The notes below the pieces were generated by a model. The model was not told the origin of the DNA. It searched no databases and saw only the letters and a list, made by a program, of their open reading frames with translations. A DNA stretch of 64,000 bases from Portunus trituberculatus (Eukaryota > Arthropoda > Malacostraca > Decapoda > Portunidae), in NCBI RefSeq assembly GCF_017591435.1, contig NC_059283.1, forward strand, positions 1,084,685-1,148,684, given 5' to 3'. The position numbers and the translations under genes are program-made. Below are positions 55,052 to 64,000 of this stretch, in pieces (within the stretch, counting starts at the first letter, position 1; every line of letters begins with the position of its first letter).

Positions 55052-55182
55052 AATTAATTTGGAATGTATTTCTCTTATTTTTGTCTCTAATTATCTATCT
55101 GTATCTGTTTATCTGTCTCGGGAACAACCCTCGTCTCTATCATTCTAATCTATTTCCTAAGTATTCTGTGTTTGTATCTCGC

Positions 55183-55262
<80 letters not shown>
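55005..55262. repeat. (GT)n and (CT)n(GT)n microsatellites
   Basis: (GT)n 55005-55047, then (CT)n 55188-55228 passing directly into (GT)n 55229-55262. Confidence 0.95.
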
Positions 55263-55263
<1 letters not shown>

Positions 55264-55704
55264 ATAGATTCTTTACATAACAAACATGATTTTATCCCTT
55301 GCCATTAACAAACTAAGAAAAATAATAACAAGTTTCACGAGCGTCCGTCTAAAATTTACGAATAGGTACACCAAAATAGTACACCATAAAGATACACCAT
55401 AAAGGTACGACAAAAAGGTACAACAAAAAGTTACACCAAAAACGTAGCTTAAACTTCCCCACCACCACCACCACCACCCTCCGCGCACTGAGGCAACTAA
55501 ATAGAATAAAAAAAGAAAATGACAAAAAAAAAAAAAAAGAAATCATAATGAAAAGAATATCATACCGGAAAATACCAAGCAGGGAATAATTTCGTACTCG
55601 TGTCAGGCTGCGGAAAATCATTGAACTTTGGGGGAAAAAAATGCAACTCTTGAGGGAAAAGTGAAAATGAAAAAGAACATAATTGAGTAACAGGAAATAA
55701 TTGC

Positions 55705-55708
<4 letters not shown>

Positions 55709-55793
<85 letters not shown>

Positions 55794-56432
55794 AGAAGGC
55801 TCCTCCCATCTCCCCACCAGTTCTTTTAGCTTGCTTGGGCATGGAAATAGTTACAATTTTAATAACTCTACACAGTAAACTTTCAAGTCTATCGCAGTCT
55901 TCTTTATAATACGGATACCGGAGGAGGAGGAGGAGGAGGAGGAAGAGGAGGAGGAGGAGGAGGAGGAGGAGGAGGACGAAAGAAAAGAAAGAGGTACTCG
56001 AAGAAAGCAATAAAACCAACAGCAGCAGACTTATTGGCCCTTACGAGATAGTTCGAAACAAACTACACTAATTCAAAAGGAGGAGGAGGAGGAGGAGGAA
56101 GAGAAAGAGGAGAGGAGGAGGAAGAGGAAGAGGAGGAGGAAGAGGAAGAGGAAAAAGAAGAAGAAGAAGAAAAAAAAGAAGAAGAGGAGGAGGAGGAGGA
56201 GCAGCAAGAGGAAGAAATAGAGGAAGAGGAAGAAGAAGAGGAATAAGAAGAGGAATAAGAGGAGGAGGAGGAGGAAGAAGAAGAGAAAGATGAGGAGGAG
56301 GAAGAGGAAGAAGAGGAGGAAATAAAGGTAACAAGGAAACGTCAGAAGAAGTCTGTGTGGATACTGAATGATAGGAGGAGGAGGAGGAGGAGGAGGAGGA
56401 GGAGGAGGAGGAGGAGGAGGAGGAGGAGGAGG
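55709..56432. repeat. (AG)n then three (GGA)n-type blocks
   Basis: (AG)n 55709-55792; GGA repeats at 55920-55976, 56080-56330 (mixed GGA/GAA) and 56374-56432. Confidence 0.95.
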
Positions 56433-56723
56433 GGGTCTGGACAAAGGACCCCCCTAAAATGGAATGGTGCCGTAAATAGATGGAATGGACTGGCCAGGCG
56501 GGGAAAAGGGACGACTCATAAGGGGCAAGCTCGTGGGGTCGTGTCTTGTCGCAGGGGTCGTGTCGTGTCGTGTCTTGTCTCGCCTCGGGTCGTCTTTTTG
56601 GCGCGCGAGGTCGTGGCGTCATTATTTTTTCCCTCGATTTTTTTTCCTCTTATAATTTTCCTAATTTTGTGTCACGTTTACTCAAATTTATCTTCTTTCC
56701 TCTTTCGTTGTTTACTGTGTTTT

Positions 56724-56729
<6 letters not shown>

Positions 56730-56761
<32 letters not shown>

Positions 56762-56831
56762 GTTTCTTTTTATACTCTATTTCATTCGCTTTTTTCTATC
56801 CTCTCCCTCCATCCACCTTGTTCTTGTTAGC

Positions 56832-56874
<43 letters not shown>

Positions 56875-57068
56875 AAGCTCTTATTTTATTACCTCTGTTT
56901 TTCCTGTAGTCTTTCTTTTTCTTTTCTTTTTTTTTGTTCCCCTTTTCGCTTTTTACATGTTTCTTTTCACTGTCGTAATAAAAAAGTTAAAATAGTGAAA
57001 CGTAGACACACGTGCGTGAAAATGTGCCTGGTTTTATGTGTTTCTGCACCTAGATTTATTTTTAGTGC

Positions 57069-57109
<41 letters not shown>

Positions 57110-57166
57110 TATTCTGTATATATCCATCCTTCTTTTATCTTTTTTTGTTTATTCTGCATTTCATCT

Positions 57167-57242
<76 letters not shown>
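56730..57242. repeat. (CT)n and (GT)n tracts
   Basis: (CT)n 56730-56757, (GT)n 56835-56872, (CT)n 57070-57107 and 57170-57242. Confidence 0.95.
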
Positions 57243-57249
<7 letters not shown>

Positions 57250-57449
57250 TCGTTTCTTTTCTTTCTTGTATTGGATTTCGATACAAAAAAACAGAAGAGA
57301 GGCTCGTCCCGGGTTTTTAATGACAGCCAACACTCTCTCTCTGCAAGATGGAGATGAAGAGGGAAGGAAGTGCTGGAGGAAGGACAAGAAAGCAACGAGA
57401 GTAGGAAACGAAATGGAAGAAGGCTAGGGAACAATGCGGCTGTAGAGAC

Positions 57450-58017
<568 letters not shown>

Positions 58018-58019
58018 AA

Positions 58020-58950
58020 AAAATGAAACTAAGAAAAAATAAAACGAAACAAAAAAAAAAATATCACAATACAATTTCATAAACATAAAAATAATAAAAA
58101 AAATAATAAAAAAAAAACTTAAATAGACCACAAGATGACTCTAAATAAGAACCAAAACGAACCGGGAACCTAAACCAGCAGTGAGGAGAGAGTGGTCCAC
58201 CTTGCCTTAGATGACAGACAGTGCTTAGAGAGGCAAAGAGAGAGAGACAAGACAAGGATGAAGTACCTGAATGGAAAGAGGTGAATGGGAAGCGATGGAC
58301 AAGAGGGAACTAGAGAGGGAAGGGTAGAGGGGAAGGTCAAGAGTTCTAATAGACGGAGGAGATACAGCATGTGGCAGGAAGTAGAAGGAAGAGTAATAAA
58401 GAGGAAGTCAGAAAGGATGATGTATTGGGAACGTATGGAGTAAGAGAAGTGGAAAGGAAGTAAGGGAAGTTAAGAGAGAAAATAAGGAAGAGAAAGAGAA
58501 GGAGAAGGAATGATGTGTTAAAGGAGGATGTGATAAAGATGGAAGGGGAGGATAAGAACGAAGGGAAAGGAAACAGAAAGAGAGGGAGAGGAAGAAAATA
58601 AAGACAGAAAGAAAGAAAGAAAAAAATAATGAAGATTAGAAAATACAATAAAGGAAAAAGCTAAAAATAAAACAAGAAGAAGAAAAGAACGAAGAGGAGA
58701 AAGAAAAAGAGAAAAAAAGAGAAACATAGAGAAAAGAAAAGAAAAAGCAAAGTTACGAAAGAAAATAAAAAGAGACAATGATAAATCTAGGAAGGAGAAA
58801 GAAAGAACAGGAGAAAGGAAAACAAGGTAAAGGAAGACGATAAAAGAAACAGTTAAAGAAAATGAGAGAAAGGAGCAGCAGGTGAAGCGAAAGGAAGAAG
58901 AGGCAATCAAAATAAATACAACAAAATATTACCTACAAAATAATAACAGT
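58020..58950. other. Purine-rich sequence, no gene seen
   Basis: AAAGAAA/GGAAGAG-rich. The Phe/Ser/Leu frames on the minus strand reflect this bias. No splice-bounded coding exon. Confidence 0.6.
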
Positions 58951-59052
58951 AATTGGAACATGTACAGGTGTGTGTGTGAGGGGAGCGCGGGAAGGTGTTA
59001 GGGCGACAGGTGAGCGGCAAAGCAGGTGTATTAGGCAGGTGAGAATTCAGGT

Positions 59053-59054
<2 letters not shown>

Positions 59055-59124
<70 letters not shown>

Positions 59125-59163
59125 TTTGTGTTTGGGTAGTTGTTCTTTTGACTTAACCACTCC

Positions 59164-59226
<63 letters not shown>

Positions 59227-59433
59227 AAGAAAGGACAGGTGAGTCAAGGTGAGTCTGAGTATATTCGCCAGTTTTCCGAGTCGCAGGTGTGAAGAAGCAA
59301 GGAATGTTTGTGTTCAGCTTTCTGTTCCTCCAAATGTCCAGCCACTGTTGCCCCGCCACTGTTGCCCCGCCAATGTTGCCTCAAAGGTTTGCCGATGCAT
59401 CTGTGTCTAAAAGCGAAAAAAAAAAAAAAAATC

Positions 59434-59475
<42 letters not shown>

Positions 59476-59486
59476 CTCTGCCTCTG

Positions 59487-59540
<54 letters not shown>
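59055..59540. repeat. (AG)n, (CT)n, (AC)n and (CT)n tracts
   Basis: (AG)n 59055-59122, (CT)n 59170-59222, (AC)n 59438-59472 and (CT)n 59487-59540. The first two can pair across a 47-base loop. Confidence 0.95.
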
Positions 59541-59545
<5 letters not shown>

Positions 59546-59757
59546 TACAAAACCTTGACATCTCTTCAATCTTTGCCCGAGTGACGAGGAAGAAAAGGAG
59601 AACACAAGGCAACATATTGATCCATACTTCCTTATCTTCCCTCTGCATCTCTTACAGCAAAGGCCAACAAAGAGGAGGCACTGGGAGGAGAGCCACGCAC
59701 AGAATAATAGGAGAAACAAGACCAAATAATGCAAAAGGAAATAGGGGAGACTAAATC

Positions 59758-59761
<4 letters not shown>

Positions 59762-59795
<34 letters not shown>

Positions 59796-60590
59796 GGTTC
59801 TGTCTTTGAAGTAGGTCGCAGTGAAGCAGGAGTGAGACAGGGGTGAGGCAGGGGTGAGGAAGGGGTGAGGCAGGCAGTGCTTGGGCCTGGCGGAGTAGGA
59901 GAAGGAGGCGAGATTTAGGGCGGGAATGGGTTAGGATGTGGAGAGCCTGGAGAAGGGTGGAGAGCAAGCTGAAGGAGAGAAGGAGAGAGCAACGAAGGAG
60001 GAAGAGGAGGAGAAGGCTGAGGACTAGACGAGCTAAGTGAGGCAAGGTGGAGGATTGGGTGAGGCTGATGGCACGGAGGAGGAGGAGGAGGAGGAGGAGG
60101 AGGAGGAGGAGGAGGAGGAGGAGGAGGAGAAGGAGGAGGAAGGGAAAATAAGATGTATAAGAAATTATATAGGGCGAAAAAGATATGAAAAAAAAAGAGG
60201 AGCAGGAGGGGGAGGAAAAATAAGAAACTATCTACAGAAATACATAGGAAACAAGGAGGAGGAGGAGGAGGAGGAGGAGGAGGAGGAGGAGGAGGAGGAG
60301 GAGGAGGAGGAGGAGGAGGAGGAGGAGGAGGAGGAGGAGGAGGAGGAGGAAGGGAAACAAGATGAATAAGAAATTATGTATGGGGAAAAAGATACGAAAA
60401 AGAACGAGGAAGAGGAGGAGGAGGAGGAGGAGGAGGAGGAGGAGGAGGAGATGGAAGAAGAAGAGAAGGAGATGGAATAAGAAACTATGTACAGTAATAC
60501 AAAAAAAAAAAAAGAAGAGGAAGAAGAGGAGGCGGAAGAATAAGAATAAGAAGAGGAGGAGGAGGAGGAGGAGGAGGAGGAGGAGGAGGA
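59762..60590. repeat. (AG)n, a 12-bp minisatellite and several (GGA)n tracts
   Basis: (AG)n 59762-59791; GGGGTGAGGCAG-like 12-base repeats about 59818-59875; GGA repeats at 60076-60140, 60256-60350, 60410-60450 and 60554-60590. The spacers GAAACAAGATGAATAAGAAA and AAAATAAGATGTATAAGAAA near 60355 and 60145 are related, so repeat plus spacer has been duplicated. Confidence 0.92.
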
Positions 60591-60803
60591 GTAGACGCAG
60601 GAGTAAGAGGAGGCGGATGATGAGGCAGGAACTCCTACTCACCGTCAGCATACTAACCTTGTTTGTAAACTTGGCCCCTTGATTATCACACTAAGTTAAC
60701 TCGGCTGTGTTCGCCCGCCTCTACTGGAAACCGCCGAGAGAGACACCCACCGCCACGCACTCACAAACATTAGAGAGGGAATGGAGACAAAAGTGCGAAG
60801 CGT

Positions 60804-60808
<5 letters not shown>

Positions 60809-60844
<36 letters not shown>

Positions 60845-61654
60845 GGACCGAGGCATTAGAAGAAGAGCTAATATTCTGAAACGCTTTGCTGTCTCACCGT
60901 CACTGCTTTCCAAAGGCTCCAGTTGAAGATACTCGTGTTTTTAAGGTTATTTTTATGGTTCTTGTGATAGATTGGCAAGATTTCTGGTTTATTAAGAGGA
61001 GAAACTGTCTTGAAAATCCAGCTAGTTGTCTCTGTGATCTTGGAAAAGTGTCCTAGTGAGAAGAGAAGGCGGTTCTGAATGCGGGCTAAGAGACGGCAGG
61101 AGAGACACAGGAAAGTAAGTGAAAGTAAGTACTAGATTTTTAAAGTTAATCAGGGAAAGGTAAGGAAAGGAAAGTACAGGAGACTAAGTGAATGTAAGTA
61201 GTTTATTTAAGCTTAACTAAGGAAAAGGGAGGGAAAAAAACGTAGGAAAAGGTGAATAAAAGCATGTGGAAATAAGCAAAAATACGTAATTTCTTAAGCT
61301 TAAGCAAGAAAAGAAGAAAAAAAAAAAGAAATAAACAAGAAGAAACCATAGAAACTTGTTAAGACTAGACATGAAAAAAAAACAAAGAAAAGGAAGTAGA
61401 AACATGACAACCTACTTACAAAATACCTGAAGACGAATTTACGTAAACCAGAAAAATAATAGTCGCAGCTGTAGTACCTGAAAAGTGACGTCGTTTTCTT
61501 TAGACCGTAGTGGTGGCTGACATTTTTGTGTGCGACGGGCGCGGGAAGTGAAGGAAAAGAGGGAAGAGGGAGCATGAAAGAGGCGCGGATTGAGAATGGG
61601 AGAGAAACAACAAGAGAGGGTGAAGACTGAAAGGGTGGCGAGAGGGGAGCTAAC

Positions 61655-61700
<46 letters not shown>
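60809..61700. other. Unique sequence between (AG)n runs
   Basis: (AG)n at 60809-60841 and 61660-61700. Between them is ordinary AT-rich sequence with no recognised exon. Confidence 0.6.
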
Positions 61701-61702
<2 letters not shown>

Positions 61703-62172
61703 GGTACATTTTTTACTACTATGCCTGAATGAGATTGCAAAAAAAAAGAAAGAAAAATAAAGAAAAGAACAAAAAAGTATCACTGCCGCAAAAAAAATTA
61801 AGGAAAAAAATGAAAAGAAACTTAAAAGGAAAATAAAGAGAAATAAAAATCCAAAAATAAGTAAAAAAATAAAGCAACATTTTATTCCAACACATAAAAA
61901 TAAATAAACAATTAAAAAAACAACAACAAACGAAGAGATGCCCATTTGACTAACCAAGATAAAAAAAATACGGAGAAAAAAATGAAAATAAAAAAAAAAG
62001 TTCAGAACAAAACGTAAGCTCTATTTTTTTCCTTTTTTTCCCTGGACACAACACACGTGCATCATGGAAAGGGAGAGGAAAAAGGAGGAAAAAAGAGCAA
62101 GAGGGGGACAAGCCACAGTAATCTTTGTCAAGGTCTTTGTGGCATCGTGGTACCAATAGGGCCTCAGGGAAA

Positions 62173-62173
<1 letters not shown>

Positions 62174-62220
<47 letters not shown>

Positions 62221-62239
62221 CTTTCTCTCTCTGTCTTTC

Positions 62240-62330
<91 letters not shown>
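62174..62330. repeat. (CT)n and CTGT/GT mixed tract
   Basis: (CT)n 62174-62207, a short (GT)n, then (CT)n about 62250-62330. Confidence 0.95.
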
Positions 62331-62333
<3 letters not shown>

Positions 62334-62359
62334 CACTTCCTCGATGAAAGTAAAGATTT

Positions 62360-62520
62360 TTTTCAGTGAGTAAAATAAAATATAATAAAATATAATAAAA
62401 AAATAAAATGATAAAATGAAAATAAAAACAAAAACAAAATAAAATAAAATAAAATAAAATAAATAATAAAATAAAACAAAATGAAATAAAAAATGAAATC
62501 GAAGAAAAATAAAAGAAAGA
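62360..62520. repeat. AAAATAAAAT-rich tract
   Basis: Repeated AAAAT/AAAAC words form a simple A-rich block. Confidence 0.8.
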
Positions 62521-62521
62521 T

Positions 62522-62525
<4 letters not shown>

Positions 62526-62610
<85 letters not shown>

Positions 62611-62762
62611 CTGGAAATCTGCTTACACACAAGATACAATAAAAGAAAAAGAAGAAAGGGAAGAGGAAGAATGTAAAGAAATAAAGACGAATAAAAATGA
62701 AAGGAGCAAAATATTCACAAAAAAAAAAAAATCCAATTCTTGTAAAAATAAAAAAAACGCAT

Positions 62763-62835
<73 letters not shown>
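62526..62835. repeat. (AG)n-core-(AG)n cassette, copy 2
   Basis: (AG)n 62526-62607, a core beginning GTCACTGGAAATCTGC and ending AACGCATGAAAGA, then (AG)n 62767-62835. The internal words GAAATAAAGACGAATAA and AAATATTCACAAAAAAA match copy 1 in order. Confidence 0.85.
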
Positions 62836-62837
<2 letters not shown>

Positions 62838-62979
62838 TTTCCTCCCTCACCAAAGTTTCATGAGCAATAAGTCACTATTTATTGCTTCCTTCTTACTTAT
62901 TTTTCTTTTCCCGGCAATAAATAATAAAAATAAGATGAATATTCCGTTGAAGAGAAAGAGGTTAGATCGTCCCTTGTTT

Positions 62980-63016
<37 letters not shown>

Positions 63017-63490
63017 GCGTCATTTTCCCTCTTCCCCTTCCTTCTCTTCTTCCCACTCATTTCCCCTCTCTCCCTCTTCCAAATTTCCCTCTCACTATCT
63101 TATTTCTTCCTCTCTCTCTTTTTCGACACGTTTTTTCCCCTCCCTCTCTTATTTCTTCCCCTTTCTTCTCTTCCTCTTCCCTTTTCTAACATCCTTCCTT
63201 TCCTCCTCCTTATCTTCCTTAATTCTGTCATTTTCCTTCTTTCTTCTCCTTCGTAACTTCACTCCCTCCCTAATTTCTTCCCCTTTCTCCTCCTCCTCCT
63301 CCTCCTCCTCCTCCGTTTCCTCCTCCTCCTCCTTCTAACATCCTTTCCTCCTCCTCCTCATCTTCCTTACCTCTGTCATTTTCCCTCCGTCTTCCCCTTC
63401 CTAACTTCACTCCCTCCTAATTTCTTCCCCCTTTCCTCCTCCTTCTCTTCCTCCTCCTCCTCCTCCTCTTCTTCCCACTCCCTCTCTCCC
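62980..63490. repeat. Pyrimidine-rich (CT)n and (CCT)n sequence
   Basis: (CT)n 62980-63014, then TTCCTCCTCC and TCTTCCCC words, with (TCC)n near 63287-63312 and 63451-63470. The phrase TAACTTCACTCCCTCCTAATT, or near variants, occurs twice. Confidence 0.85.
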
Positions 63491-64000
63491 TCCCTCCCCT
63501 ACCCAGCACTGCCTTGGCTGGGGCACGTTCGTTACTCGGTCTCCTAAATATTCAGAGGAAGCTGCCGCGAAAAGTAAGAAGGAACGTGCAACGAAAGACC
63601 AAAAGAACGACAGTGGAAGTCTGGGGAAGGGAAGGGCTGCTGCTTACGTTTTCTATGAGCAACGGTGACTGTTTTATTTTTGTTGATTCTTACGTTCAGC
63701 TAGTTTTTTTTTTTTTTTTGTTATTGTTGTTTTGTTATTGTTTCTTCATTATTTTGTTTTATTTTTTTGTTGTTTATTTAGTTTGCTTCATATTTTGGTG
63801 TTTTTTTTATATATATTTTTCTTCTTTATTACTTTTTTTTTTTTTTTGGTTCTGTTTCATTATTTTTATCGTTTTTTGCTGATCTGTTTCATTTTGTTTG
63901 TTTTACTTATTAATTTAGTTTATTTTTCATTTGTAGTTCTTTCATATATTTTTCATTATTATTTATTTAATTATTATTTCGTATTCTATTAATCTGTTTA

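Noticed and set aside
56068..56622. 184-codon Pro/Leu/Ser-rich frame on the minus strand
   Set aside because: Made of (TCC)n and (TTC)n; no unique domain.
60600..60670. ATGCTGACG|GTGAGT on the minus strand as the first DNER coding exon
   Set aside because: Only three codons before the donor, in phase 0, whereas exon A needs a phase-1 partner, and there is no signal peptide.

Overview
This is eukaryotic nuclear DNA, almost certainly from an arthropod and most plausibly a decapod crustacean. That placement is an inference from three things: the protein families, the extreme density of (AG)n, (AC)n, (AGG)n and (ACT)n microsatellites, and several interspersed repeats of a kind I associate with crab and shrimp genomes. 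Coding sequence is sparse and split by GT-AG introns, and most long open frames are translations of microsatellites (Ser-Leu, Glu-Arg, Cys-Val or Thr-His runs).

Three genes can be rebuilt exon by exon, with every splice phase checked. (1) A complete TVP23-family Golgi membrane protein lies on the + strand at 5036-10854 (7 coding exons, 208 aa). (2) A complete DCUN1D3-type cullin-neddylation co-factor lies on the - strand at 19289-20695 (2 coding exons, 313 aa). Its real N-terminus is a small upstream exon carrying a myristoylation/palmitoylation motif, not the first Met of the large open frame. (3) The last nine coding exons of a homologue of DNER (Delta/Notch-like EGF-related receptor) lie on the - strand between 45579 and 28538. 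They encode seven EGF repeats, one membrane span and a 94-residue tail. The 5' exons were not found and probably lie beyond 64000.

Layout: 1-5 kb is non-coding with microsatellite clusters and a LINE 3' tail. 5-11 kb is TVP23. 11-19 kb is an AT-rich exon-free stretch between two convergent genes, possibly long 3' UTR. 19-22 kb is DCUN1D3 with a probable 5' non-coding exon. 22-28 kb is intergenic with MITEs. 28-45.6 kb is DNER, with introns holding SINEs, LINE tails, MITEs and minisatellites. 45.6-64 kb is probably DNER intron or upstream DNA, dominated by tandem repeats.

The genes have no evident shared pathway: Golgi trafficking, cullin neddylation and neuronal/glial-type EGF signalling. 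I found no new enzymatic or defence system. The most original signals are in the repeats: a TTAA-flanked, piggyBac-like MITE family of about 200-215 bp (six full-length or near-full-length copies, one eroded copy and one half copy); a 121-bp tandem array built from half of that MITE; SINE and MITE insertions whose empty sites survive in neighbouring duplicated sequence; a duplicated cassette bounded by (AG)n; and microsatellites placed directly at splice sites of the DNER gene.
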